From Bacteroidota bacterium (GTDB lineage Bacteria; Bacteroidota; Bacteroidia; Chitinophagales; Chitinophagaceae): 64,000 nucleotides of DNA. The notes under the pieces were generated by a model. It worked only from the letters and a program-made list of their open reading frames with translations. It was not told where the DNA came from and did no database searches. Of this stretch, positions 43,011 to 51,332 are shown piece by piece (the stretch's first letter is position 1; each line of letters begins with the position of its first letter). The translations under genes were made by a program, and so were the position numbers. The stretch lies in the NCBI GenBank assembly GCA_018266575.1, contig JAFEAE010000023.1:558001-622000 (forward strand), in the 5' to 3' direction.

Positions 43011-43058
43011 TTTAAATAAGAAAGCCATTCTTTGGTAAGAATGGCTTTCTTATTTAAA
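43011..43058. terminator. Perfect 22-bp hairpin between OmpA-like and M1 peptidase genes
   Basis: Arms at 43011-43032 and 43037-43058 pair without mismatch, with a 4-nt TGGT loop. The core is GAAAGCCATTCTT with its complement, flanked by A/T-rich sequence. For transcripts from the OmpA-like gene (minus strand) it is followed by an A/U-rich stretch, so it is likely a rho-independent terminator. The stem is unusually long and perfect. Confidence 0.75.
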
Positions 43059-43069
43059 TTTTTAGTGGA

Positions 43070-43945
43070 TTATTTTTTCTCTAATAATTTGAAGAATTGA
43101 TCAAGCTGAGGCAAGATAACAATTCTTGTCCTTCGGTTGGCAGCACGGCCTTCATCGGTGCTGTTATCAGCAACAGGTTTATATTCGCTTCTACCAGCTG
43201 CAGCAATATGTGTGGGGTCAAGCCCATATTGATTTTGCAAGATGCGCACTACGGAAGTCGCACGTTTCACACTAAGGTCCCAGTTGTCGAGCAATGGTGG
43301 CTTGCTGAATTTTACATTATCGGTATGCCCTTCCACCATAAATTCAATATCAGGTTGATTTTTAAGAACAGCAGCAACTTTTCCCAGAACCTCTTTGGCC
43401 TTTTGCGTTACATCATAGCTTCCGCTTTTGAATAATAATTTATCAGAGATGTCGATGTACACAACGCCTTTATCAACTTTAATATTGATGTCTTTATCAT
43501 CAAGGTTGCCAATTGCGCCTTTCAGGTTCATTACAAGCGCCATATTGAGAGAGTCCTTTCTCGCAAGTTCGCTCTGCAGGTTTTGTATATAAGAATCTTT
43601 TGCGCCAATATTTTCAAGCGACTTTTTTATGCTTTCAGCCTGGGAACTGGAGATCACAGAAAGGTCCTGCAGTTGCTTTAACGCCTGGGTATTATTTTCT
43701 TTCAGGAACTCAACTTGTTTTGTTAAAGCATCAATTTGCGTTTGCAATGCAGCTTTTTTGCTGTTGCAGTCTGCAGTCTGGTCGTTACATGCACGCAGGT
43801 CGCTTTGCAATTTTGCATACACATTATTCAGCGAATCGTATTTTGCCTGTGCTGCCGTTTGTGCATTTTTAAATTTTTTGCTGCTGACACAAGAGAAGAA
43901 TACTACTGAAGAAACCGCTAACAGTAAAATATGGTTAAGCTTCAT
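43070..43945 (-). CDS. OmpA-family lipoprotein with coiled coil
   Basis: This 291-residue lipoprotein has a signal with lipobox FFSCVSS (Cys19), a coiled-coil region (about 25-130, rich in Lys, Gln and Leu) and a C-terminal OmpA-like peptidoglycan-binding domain (about 160-285). The OmpA signatures are LLFKSGSYDVTQKAKEVLGKV, EFMVEGHTDNVKF, NWDLSVKRATSVVRIL and NRRTRIVILPQ, including the Asp and Arg that bind diaminopimelate. It probably links outer membrane and cell wall. It diverges from the DUF885 gene, and the M1 peptidase lies downstream. Confidence 0.92.
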   Translation of the reverse strand: MKLNHILLLAVSSVVFFSCVSSKKFKNAQTAAQAKYDSLNNVYAKLQSDLRACNDQTADCNSKKAALQTQIDALTKQVEFLKENNTQALKQLQDLSVISSSQAESIKKSLENIGAKDSYIQNLQSELARKDSLNMALVMNLKGAIGNLDDKDINIKVDKGVVYIDISDKLLFKSGSYDVTQKAKEVLGKVAAVLKNQPDIEFMVEGHTDNVKFSKPPLLDNWDLSVKRATSVVRILQNQYGLDPTHIAAAGRSEYKPVADNSTDEGRAANRRTRIVILPQLDQFFKLLEKK

Positions 43946-44123
43946 GGTTGAATTGTTTTAAAGTGAATATGATAAAATTACTGTTGTGAAAAAACAGGGG
44001 GTTAAAGATACGGCATTACGTTATTCGAGAATGAATAATCCTGATAATTTCACAAACTGTTTTCAGTCACCTTTCTAACGGGGAAAATGATTAGCTTTAA
44101 AGATTTATGTAAACTAACTTTTT

Positions 44124-45902
44124 ATGTTTCGTATCTATTTTGTTGCTGTTATTATTTTAGTTGCGCTGTCTTGCACCCAGGTACAGAAAACGAAAGAGCC
44201 AACAGATAATAAAGATATTGCTACACTTTTAAATAATTATTACGAAGACCGGTTGAAACTCGAACCGCTCGAAGCAACTGCAATCGGTGATACAAGATAT
44301 AACGACCTGCTCCCGGTAGATTTTACGGAGAGTTATGAAGATTCGATGAAAGTTTTTTTCTCACATTATTTGGATGGAATAAAAAAAATTGACAGCGGTG
44401 CATTAGATGAAAATGACCAGATCAGCTATGCCATTTTCAAACGCGAAATGCAGATGGACCTGGAAGAACTGACTTTTCATGAAAATTATATTCCGTTCAA
44501 CCAATTTTATTCATTGCCATTAACGCTTGGACAATTCGGAAGCGGGGAAGGCGCACAACCTTTTAAAACTTTGAAAGATTACCGGGATTGGGAGAAAAGG
44601 GCTGCTGCATTCAGTGCATGGGCAGATAGTGCCATTGTATATTTTAAAAAAGGAATGGCAGAAAATTATGTTTTGCCGAAATCATTAGTGGTAAAAATAA
44701 TCCCGCAGATGGAAGCAATGGTTACTTCCGGTGCAGAGAAGAATTTGTTTTATGGGCCGATAAATAAAATGCCCAAAAGTTTTAGTACCGAAGATTCTTC
44801 ACAGTTAAAAAAGGAATACATTTCACTTATCAATGAAAAAATAATCCCTTCTTACAAGAAACTGGCTGACTTTTTAAAGAATGAATATCTCCCGAAGGCA
44901 AGAACAACATCTGGCATAAACGCACTTTCTAACGGAGATGCATACTACAAGTTCCGTGTACGCGATCAAACCACCACAAATAAAACACCAGAGGAAATTT
45001 ACCAGATCGGCTTGAGCGAAGTTGCCCGCATCCGCGGGATTATGGACAGCGTAAAAAATGCAGTTGGCTTCAAAGGCGATCTTCCTGCTTTTTTTACATA
45101 TATGAAAACGGATAAGAAATTTATGCCGTACAAAACGCCACAGGAAGTGCTCGATGCATTTGAAGCGATACACAAACGCATGCAGCCGAATTTGCAGAAA
45201 ATGTTTACACACGTTCCTAAAACCCCTTTCGAGATCCGTCAGACAGAAGCATTCAGGGCCGCAAGTGCCAGTGCCGAATACAACCAGGGCTCACCTGATG
45301 GAAGCAGGCCAGGAATTTTTTATGTGCCGATTCTGGATGCTACCAAATTCAACACTACTTCAGGTATGGAATCGCTTTTTTTGCATGAAGCCATTCCGGG
45401 GCACCATTACCAGATATCATTGCAACAGGAAGATACATTGTTGCCAAAATTCAGAAGATTTGGCGGCAATAACGCGTATGTGGAAGGATGGGCTTTGTAT
45501 TGTGAATCGCTGGGAAAAGAGCTTGGTTTGTATACTGATCCTTATCAATACATGGGGGCGTTAGGCGACGAGATCCATCGTGCCATACGATTGGTTGTTG
45601 ATGTGGCGATCCATACCAAAGGCATGACGCGTGAAGAAGCCATTAAATATATGATGAATAATGAGCCGATCAGCGAACAAGGCGCCACTGCCGAAATAGA
45701 AAGGTATATGGCAATTCCCGGGCAAGCGTTGGGTTATAAAATAGGTGCATTGAAAATCCGCGAACTCAGAAATAAATACCAGCAGCAACTGGGAGATAAA
45801 TTCAGCCTTGCTGCATTTCATGATGAAGTATTAAAAGATGGAGCAATGCCGCTTGAAGTACTGGAACATAAAATGGATGCATGGGCACAAAAGCAGAAAT
45901 AA
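44124..45902 (+). CDS. DUF885 family lipoprotein (putative metal-dependent carboxypeptidase)
   Basis: This 592-residue protein has a signal with a lipobox (VALSCTQ) and matches DUF885, a family of largely alpha-helical, predicted zinc-dependent proteins. The key motif is FLHEAIPGHHYQISLQQ, with HE and HH as likely metal ligands, followed by EGWALYCESLGKELGLYTDP and AIRLVVDVAIHTKGMTREEA. NNYYEDRLKLEPLEATAIGD is the usual N-terminal block. It may be a dipeptidase or carboxypeptidase anchored in the outer membrane or periplasm. It precedes recA and is separated from it by a terminator. Confidence 0.9.
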   Translation: MFRIYFVAVIILVALSCTQVQKTKEPTDNKDIATLLNNYYEDRLKLEPLEATAIGDTRYNDLLPVDFTESYEDSMKVFFSHYLDGIKKIDSGALDENDQISYAIFKREMQMDLEELTFHENYIPFNQFYSLPLTLGQFGSGEGAQPFKTLKDYRDWEKRAAAFSAWADSAIVYFKKGMAENYVLPKSLVVKIIPQMEAMVTSGAEKNLFYGPINKMPKSFSTEDSSQLKKEYISLINEKIIPSYKKLADFLKNEYLPKARTTSGINALSNGDAYYKFRVRDQTTTNKTPEEIYQIGLSEVARIRGIMDSVKNAVGFKGDLPAFFTYMKTDKKFMPYKTPQEVLDAFEAIHKRMQPNLQKMFTHVPKTPFEIRQTEAFRAASASAEYNQGSPDGSRPGIFYVPILDATKFNTTSGMESLFLHEAIPGHHYQISLQQEDTLLPKFRRFGGNNAYVEGWALYCESLGKELGLYTDPYQYMGALGDEIHRAIRLVVDVAIHTKGMTREEAIKYMMNNEPISEQGATAEIERYMAIPGQALGYKIGALKIRELRNKYQQQLGDKFSLAAFHDEVLKDGAMPLEVLEHKMDAWAQKQK

Positions 45903-46014
45903 TTTTCAGTTACTACTACAAAAATGGTATTTGCAGGTTTGATGATTAGTTGTCAATTTATGGTGCGAGCAATTTAGATCGGATCTTTTTTGTGTTTTCA
46001 ATGATGTTTTTCAT

Positions 46015-46042
46015 ACCCCGCTGTTGGCGGGGTCTTTTGTTT
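46015..46042 (+). terminator. Rho-independent terminator after the DUF885 gene
   Basis: A perfect 7-bp stem ACCCCGC/GCGGGGT (46015-46033) with a TGTTG loop is followed by CTTTTGTTT. It ends the transcript before the recA promoter. Confidence 0.75.
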
Positions 46043-46123
46043 CCCTGTATCCAAAAAAATTAGTTTCTTTTTACTAAAATAATTAGTGTGTATAAAATAA
46101 TTACCCTAACTTTACCGAATCAA

Positions 46124-46131
46124 TAAATTTG
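46124..46131 (+). promoter_or_regulatory. TAnnTTTG -7 element for recA
   Basis: TAAATTTG lies 22 nt before the ATG at 46154, predicting a leader of about 16 nt. No LexA-like or other SOS box is recognisable around it. Confidence 0.45.
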
Positions 46132-46153
46132 AAGTACAAAAAAACCACCCATT

Positions 46154-47173
46154 ATGGCAAACACTGAAAAAGCGGAAAAATCAGAAAAATTTAAAGCGCT
46201 GAAACTTACAATAGATAAGATAGATAAAGACTTTGGCAAAGGAAGTGTGATGATGATGAATGAAAGAAGCCAGGAACCAATGGAAGTTGTTTCTACGGGT
46301 TCTATTGGATTAGATGTAGCATTGGGTGTTGGCGGTTTGCCTAAAGGAAGAGTTGTTGAAATATACGGACCGGAATCTTCAGGTAAAACAACAATAGCAA
46401 CCCATGTCATTGCAGAAGCCCAGAAAAAAGGCGGAATGTGTGCGATCATCGATGCCGAACATGCTTTTGATAGTGCGTATGCCCAGAAACTTGGCGTTGA
46501 TATCGATAACCTGTTGATCTCTCAACCGGATTACGGCGAACAAGCACTTGAAATTGCCGACAGGTTGATTCTTTCCGGCGCATTGGATGTTGTAGTGATC
46601 GATTCTGTTGCGGCCCTCGTTCCAAAAGGTGAATTAGAAGGAGAAATGGGTGATAGCAAAATGGGACTACAGGCAAGGTTAATGTCGCAAGCTCTTCGTA
46701 AGCTCACCGCTACGATCAGCAAAACAAACACGATTTGCATTTTTATCAACCAACTCCGTGAAAAGATCGGGGTGATGTTTGGTAATCCTGAAACGACAAC
46801 CGGAGGTAACGCATTAAAATTTTATGCTTCCATCCGTTTGGATATCCGCCGTATGGCACAGATTAAAGACGGGGAAGAAGCTGTAGGTAACCGTGTAAAA
46901 GTAAAAGTGGTAAAAAATAAAGTAGCGCCGCCTTTCCGCAGCGCTGAATTTGATATTGTTTTTGGTGAAGGCGTTTCAAAAATGGGGGAGATCATTGATA
47001 TGGGTGTTGAACTGGGGATTATTCAAAAAAGCGGAAGCTGGTTCAGCTATGGTGCAGATAAATTAGGGCAGGGGCGGGATACTGTAAAGCAGTTATTACA
47101 TGATAATCCTGAACTGGCGTCTGAAATTGAAAATAAAATCCGGGAGAAAATCAAGGAGATGCAGGCAATATAA
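46154..47173 (+). CDS. recA: Recombinase RecA
   Basis: RecA carries out strand exchange in recombination and repair. The 339-residue length is usual. Walker A is GPESSGKTT, with VVVIDSVAALVPKGELEGEMGD (Walker B and L1 region), LTATISKTNTICIFINQLREKIGVMFGNPETTTGGNAL (L2), and GAFSYG-like GSWFSYGADKLGQGRD near the end. It starts MANTEKAEKSEKFKALKLTIDKIDKDFGKGS, the normal N-terminus. It is monocistronic, flanked by terminators on both sides. Confidence 0.99.
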   Translation: MANTEKAEKSEKFKALKLTIDKIDKDFGKGSVMMMNERSQEPMEVVSTGSIGLDVALGVGGLPKGRVVEIYGPESSGKTTIATHVIAEAQKKGGMCAIIDAEHAFDSAYAQKLGVDIDNLLISQPDYGEQALEIADRLILSGALDVVVIDSVAALVPKGELEGEMGDSKMGLQARLMSQALRKLTATISKTNTICIFINQLREKIGVMFGNPETTTGGNALKFYASIRLDIRRMAQIKDGEEAVGNRVKVKVVKNKVAPPFRSAEFDIVFGEGVSKMGEIIDMGVELGIIQKSGSWFSYGADKLGQGRDTVKQLLHDNPELASEIENKIREKIKEMQAI

Positions 47174-47215
47174 GGGAGCGGATATTACAAAATAGTTATA
47201 TGGGTTAGTAAATAC

Positions 47216-47249
47216 AACAGCTGCGGTTATCCGTGGCTGTTATTTTTTT
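47216..47249 (+). terminator. recA rho-independent terminator
   Basis: An 11-bp stem from AACAGCTGCGG paired with CCGTGGCTGTT (two G-U wobbles) with a TTAT loop is followed by a U tract (ATTTTTTTA). It lies 42 nt after the recA stop. Confidence 0.85.
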
Positions 47250-47275
47250 ATCTCTTAAGCAATGGTACTTCAGGG

Positions 47276-47314
47276 AAATAAAAAAGGGGTCTGAATAGAA
47301 ATTCAACCCCGTTT
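47276..47314 (-). terminator. Second hairpin, terminator for the minus-strand T9SS gene
   Basis: Stem GGGGT-c-TGAAT / ATTCA-ACCCC with an AGAA loop (47286-47310; one-base bulge). On the minus strand it is followed by CCTTTTTT-like U-rich sequence. It is the probable 3' end for the convergent T9SS gene and may also back up recA termination. Confidence 0.65.
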
Positions 47315-47416
47315 TAAAATCCAATATCCTATGAAAAACCGAGGTAAAGATAATTGATAGGAATCAATTGTGCAATACTACGATGCGGTTATTTTAATTA
47401 TTTGTCCACATCCGGC

Positions 47417-48049
47417 CTAGTTTTTTAACAGTTGCTCTGTTATATCTCTTTTACTCATCTTATCGCTAACCCGTAACAGGTAATTGCCTTTTTCGAGTGA
47501 TGAAACATTGATCACCTGCAAGCCGGCCTGCAATTGGCTGCTGATCAGAACTGCCCCGGACTGGTTGAGTATTTGCATCTCCGAAAAATGGTCGCTTTGT
47601 ATTATCAGTAGCTTGTCAACCGGGTTCGGATAGAATTTAAAGCCCGATTGAAAGAGGTCTGCCTGGACTATTTTTGAATATACCGATTTGCCTTTTTCAC
47701 CGGTATAATGTATCCGGTAAAAATTATGACCGGCGAGTGGTGCATTATCGGTAATCTCATAGTCTGAAATCCCGGGAGTGCATTTTAATGCTTCAACGGT
47801 TTCAAACCTGTTGCCGTCATCGCTTCTTTCCATCACAAAAAAATCGCCCTCTTTTACGCTGTCGGATTTCCAGTGCAGCCAGATTTTTGCACGGTCTTTA
47901 ATTGAATAAGAAAAATCAGTAAACAGGGAATCTTTTCCGGCAACCAAAGATTGTTGCGGATTTGTGGTGCTGTCATTAGCTTGTTTTTGTGCCATAGCAA
48001 AGCAGCACCATACTATGGCAGTTGAGGTAAGCCAGAAAAGTTTGTTCAT
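47417..48049 (-). CDS. Exported protein with T9SS type A sorting domain
   Basis: This 210-residue protein starts MNKLFWLTSTAIVWCC with a signal peptide. It ends in a type A C-terminal sorting domain for the type IX secretion system: FKFYPNPVDKLLIIQSDHF, then ISSQLQAGLQVINVSSLEKGNYLLRVSDK. The middle (about 50-140) resembles a fibronectin-like or Ig fold (IWLHWKSDSVKEGDFFVMERSDDGN, YEITDNAPLAGHNFYRIHYTG). T9SS cargo is secreted across the outer membrane and often surface-bound. The ATG at 48049 is chosen because an upstream start adds a Cys-rich extension inconsistent with a signal. It is evidence for Bacteroidota. Confidence 0.88.
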   Translation of the reverse strand: MNKLFWLTSTAIVWCCFAMAQKQANDSTTNPQQSLVAGKDSLFTDFSYSIKDRAKIWLHWKSDSVKEGDFFVMERSDDGNRFETVEALKCTPGISDYEITDNAPLAGHNFYRIHYTGEKGKSVYSKIVQADLFQSGFKFYPNPVDKLLIIQSDHFSEMQILNQSGAVLISSQLQAGLQVINVSSLEKGNYLLRVSDKMSKRDITEQLLKN

Positions 48050-48204
48050 AAGATTCCCGAAATAACCAAGACAAAGAAGACAAAGCATAACAAATTGTAT
48101 GCCTGAAGCTGAAACGGAATGTTTTATAAATAAATTTTTCTGATATTGTTATAATCTTCTTAAAACAGGATTACCTTTTCATCCAAAAACATTCAACAAC
48201 AGTT

Positions 48205-48678
48205 ATGTATAACCGAAAAATGGCCAGTCGCAAACGAATTGCACTGGTTGCCCATGATAATAAAAAGAAAGAGTTGATCGAGTGGGCTGTTTATAATAAG
48301 ATACCTCTTTCCAAACACAAGCTTTTTGCAACCGGAACCACGGGAACATTGCTTGAAGAAGCTTTGGAACAGAAAATAACCAAGTTCCTGAGTGGCCCTT
48401 TGGGTGGCGACCAACAGATAGGCGCCCATATTGCAGATGGGAAAATCGATGTACTGATCTTTTTCTGGGACCCGATGGAAGCGCAGCCGCACGACCCTGA
48501 TATAAAAGCATTGCTTCGTTTGGGGGTGGTCTGGAACATTCCTTTTGCCTGCGACAGGGCAACGGCGGATTTCTTAGTAACCTCTCCTTTAATGTACAGT
48601 GAATACGAGTCAATAGTGCCGGATTACAGGTTGTATACCAACAGGCTTAAAAATAATCCAGGCACAACAGCCGGTTAA
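48205..48678 (+). CDS. mgsA: Methylglyoxal synthase
   Basis: MgsA converts dihydroxyacetone phosphate to methylglyoxal and phosphate, a bypass of lower glycolysis. The 157-residue protein shows ALVAHDNKKKELIEW, LFATGTTGTLLEEA (phosphate binding), LSGPLGGDQQIGAHI (catalytic Asp), DVLIFFWDPMEAQPHDPDIKALLRL and FACDRATADFLVTSP, all strongly conserved with E. coli MgsA. Two ATGs (48205 and 48220) are possible. The gene diverges from the T9SS cargo gene. A weak AATTCAGC/GCTGAATT hairpin lies downstream. Confidence 0.96.
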   Translation: MYNRKMASRKRIALVAHDNKKKELIEWAVYNKIPLSKHKLFATGTTGTLLEEALEQKITKFLSGPLGGDQQIGAHIADGKIDVLIFFWDPMEAQPHDPDIKALLRLGVVWNIPFACDRATADFLVTSPLMYSEYESIVPDYRLYTNRLKNNPGTTAG

Positions 48679-48846
48679 AAATTCAGCTTTCATCATTATT
48701 GCTGAATTCAACCTATGAAATTATAAATTTACCAGTTATCAAAAACATCAGAATAAGGCAAGCTGATCTGGTTAGATAAAAAGCTTTGTTTGTAATTTCA
48801 TAGCTAAGGTTAAAATCATTTTCAAGTTCAAACCAAAACTACTATC

Positions 48847-51081
48847 ATGAGGAAATTCCTACCAGGCATTATTGCCACCCTGTCTTTTTTTTATGGCTGG
48901 AGCCAATCAAAAACGTTATCTGGTTTTAAAGAAAACAGTGCAAAACAAGAATTCTCTACCGAAGAGAAATTCGATAGTTACCTGAAAGCAGATAATGTAG
49001 GTCAGCTCATCAAAGATATGTCTGCACGCCCGCACCATGTGGGTTCGCCAGGCGGAAAAGCCGTTGCAGACTATATCTACAACAAATTCAAAAGCTGGGG
49101 TTATGATGTGCAGATGGAAACTTTTTATGTGCTTTTCCCTACCCCAAAAACACGCGTACTGGAGATGACAGGCCCAACAAAATTCAAAGCATCGTTAATG
49201 GAAAAAGTGTTACCTGAGGACGCTACGTCCAATCAAACAAGTGAACAATTACCTCCTTATAATTGCTGGTCTGCCGACGGAGATGTGACTGGTGAGCTGG
49301 TCTTCGTGAATTATGGATTGCCGGAAGATTATGAATACCTGGAGCGTTTAGGCATTGACGTGAAAGGAAAAATCGTTATTGCAAAATATGGCCGTTCATG
49401 GCGTGGGATCAAACCAAAAGTGGCACAGGAACATGGTGCGATAGGTTGTTTGATCTATTCCGATCCGAAGGATGATGGTTATTATCACGGTGATGTGTAC
49501 CCAAAAGGGGCATTCAAAAACGAGTACGGTGTGCAGAGGGGGTCTGTGATGGATATGCCTATTTATCCGGGAGATCCGCTCACCCCGGGTTATGCATCTA
49601 CCAAAGACGCAAAACGTTTGGATAAAAAAGATGCTACCAATCTTTTGAAAATACCTGTTCAGCCGATAAGCTATCATGATGCAGAGCCTTTGTTGCGTTC
49701 CCTTGAAGGGCCGGTTGCTCCTGATGACTGGCGCGGTGCATTGCCATTTACCTACCATATAGGCCCTGGAAAAGGTAGCGTGCATTTAAAATTGGAATTT
49801 AATTGGGATATCAAACCCATATATAATATTGTAGCAAAATTAGCAGGTAGCGAACACCCGGATGAATGGGTGATCCGCGGCAACCACCACGATGCATGGG
49901 TGAATGGAGCCGGTGATCCGATCAGTGGACAAGCAGCCATGCTTGAAGAAGCCAGAGCTGTAAGTGAGTTGGTAAAAACCGGGTGGAAACCAAAACGCAC
50001 TTTATTATATTGCGCATGGGATGGTGAAGAACCAAGTTTAATGGGCTCTACGGAGTGGGCGGAGATGCACGCAGATGAACTGCAGCAAAAAACAGTTGCA
50101 TACATAAACTCTGATGGCAATGGAAGAGGATTTTTGGGTGTTGGCGGCTCACACGCATTGGAACCATTTATGAATGAAGTTGCCCGCGATGTTACTGATC
50201 CCGAAACAGGTATCAGCGTACTCGATCGTGCAAGAGAAGCGCAGATCATTGGCGCAGGAAGAAGCCATACTTCAAAAAAAGAGTTGCTTAATAAGAAGAC
50301 AATTAATATTGAAGCGCTGGGTTCCGGTTCTGATTTCTCTGCATTTCTCCAACATCTCGGAATACCTTCATTTAATTTAGGATTTGGTGGCGAAGACCCG
50401 GGAGGTGAATATCATTCTATTTATGATTCGTATGATGATTACCGCCGGTTCAAAGACCCGAGTTTTATTTACGGAGTAGTACTTGCAAAAACCGCCGGGC
50501 GAACGGCATTGCGCCTCGCCGATGCAGAAGCATTGCCTTTTGATTTTAAATCGTTGTATAAAACGCTGAATAGTTATGCGACTGAAGTAATCGCGCTTGC
50601 CGACCAATTGCGTGAATCAACTGCAACTGAAAACAGGCTTATCAAAGAGAAAATATATAGCCATGTTACTGACACTGCATTAAAATTAATGCCACCATCT
50701 GCAAAAGATGAAGTGCCTTATTTTAATTTTTCAAGTTTGCAGAACGCAATGGCAGCCTTGGAAAAAACAACCAATCATTTGGCTGATGCGTTGGCAAAAG
50801 CAAAATTAGATGGGGCAAAACAAGATGAAGTAAACAAAATGCTGTACAAAGCAGAACAAAAATTATTATTGGAAAACGGGCTTCCTCGCAGAGGATGGTA
50901 CAAACATGCTATTTATGCACCGGGATTTTATACAGGTTATGGCGTGAAAACTTTACCAGGAATTCGTGAAGCAATTGAACAACGTAACTGGAAAGAAGCG
51001 CAGGAACAAATTGAAATTGATGCAACGGTCATAAAAAGTTTTTCCGAATATTTGGAAGGGATAGCGAAAAGCATTCAATAA
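48847..51081 (+). CDS. M28-family zinc peptidase with PA domain (glutamate carboxypeptidase II-like)
   Basis: This 744-residue exported peptidase has a signal (FLPGIIATLSFFYGWSQ), a PA domain inserted between the catalytic halves (about 140-270) and an M28 catalytic domain. Zinc ligands are visible: HHDAWVNGAGDPISGQAAML (His, Asp), AWDGEEPSLMGSTEW (Glu pair), SYINSDGNG-like YINSDGNGRG (Asp) and GGEYHSIYDSYDD (His). The C-terminal helical part is like the transferrin-receptor dimerisation domain. The catalytic residues are intact, so it is an active peptidase rather than a receptor. It is followed by word-repeat hairpins. Confidence 0.93.
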   Translation: MRKFLPGIIATLSFFYGWSQSKTLSGFKENSAKQEFSTEEKFDSYLKADNVGQLIKDMSARPHHVGSPGGKAVADYIYNKFKSWGYDVQMETFYVLFPTPKTRVLEMTGPTKFKASLMEKVLPEDATSNQTSEQLPPYNCWSADGDVTGELVFVNYGLPEDYEYLERLGIDVKGKIVIAKYGRSWRGIKPKVAQEHGAIGCLIYSDPKDDGYYHGDVYPKGAFKNEYGVQRGSVMDMPIYPGDPLTPGYASTKDAKRLDKKDATNLLKIPVQPISYHDAEPLLRSLEGPVAPDDWRGALPFTYHIGPGKGSVHLKLEFNWDIKPIYNIVAKLAGSEHPDEWVIRGNHHDAWVNGAGDPISGQAAMLEEARAVSELVKTGWKPKRTLLYCAWDGEEPSLMGSTEWAEMHADELQQKTVAYINSDGNGRGFLGVGGSHALEPFMNEVARDVTDPETGISVLDRAREAQIIGAGRSHTSKKELLNKKTINIEALGSGSDFSAFLQHLGIPSFNLGFGGEDPGGEYHSIYDSYDDYRRFKDPSFIYGVVLAKTAGRTALRLADAEALPFDFKSLYKTLNSYATEVIALADQLRESTATENRLIKEKIYSHVTDTALKLMPPSAKDEVPYFNFSSLQNAMAALEKTTNHLADALAKAKLDGAKQDEVNKMLYKAEQKLLLENGLPRRGWYKHAIYAPGFYTGYGVKTLPGIREAIEQRNWKEAQEQIEIDATVIKSFSEYLEGIAKSIQ

Positions 51082-51170
51082 GTTTTTTAACGTATGAGAT
51101 ATGAGTTATTGAATCGAGTTTTATTTTTCAACTCTTTTCTCTTTAAATCATGAAACTATAATAATTTTTT

Positions 51171-51226
51171 ATAGCCATAGGTTCACAGATAAAATCAATT
51201 CAAAAAATCTGTCAATCTGTGGCTAT
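51171..51226. repeat. Octamer-type inverted repeat with U tract after the M28 gene
   Basis: Arms at 51171-51190 and 51207-51226 pair at 17 of 20 positions and are followed by TTTTTTG. Each arm contains the word CACAGAT or ACAGAT, shared with the hairpin at 59297. It probably ends the M28 transcript. Confidence 0.6.
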
Positions 51227-51278
51227 TTTTTGTACACAGGTACTGCAGACTATTATGAAGTAATTATGATCAGAAGCA

Positions 51279-51305
51279 TTTTCACATTTTCAAATCATCA
51301 CATTA
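51279..51305. repeat. Octamer word array upstream of uvrB
   Basis: The array has TTTTCACA, TTTTCAAA and TCATCACA in tandem, the same words as the array between sufB and sufC (on the opposite strand). It lies 6 nt upstream of the uvrB TAAATTTG box. Confidence 0.5.
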
Positions 51306-51310
51306 AGAAT

Positions 51311-51318
51311 TAAATTTG
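51311..51318 (+). promoter_or_regulatory. TAnnTTTG -7 element for uvrB
   Basis: TAAATTTG lies 14 nt before the uvrB ATG at 51333, giving a leader of about 8 nt. It follows immediately after an octamer word array. Confidence 0.45.
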
Positions 51319-51332
51319 TCTTCCTGTTTTTT

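Noticed and set aside
46043..46153. SOS/LexA box upstream of recA
   Set aside because: No LexA-like palindrome is present; Bacteroidota often lack LexA.
48680..48708. Terminator after mgsA
   Set aside because: An 8-bp stem AATTCAGC/GCTGAATT exists but the loop is 13 nt and no U tract follows; evidence too weak to call.
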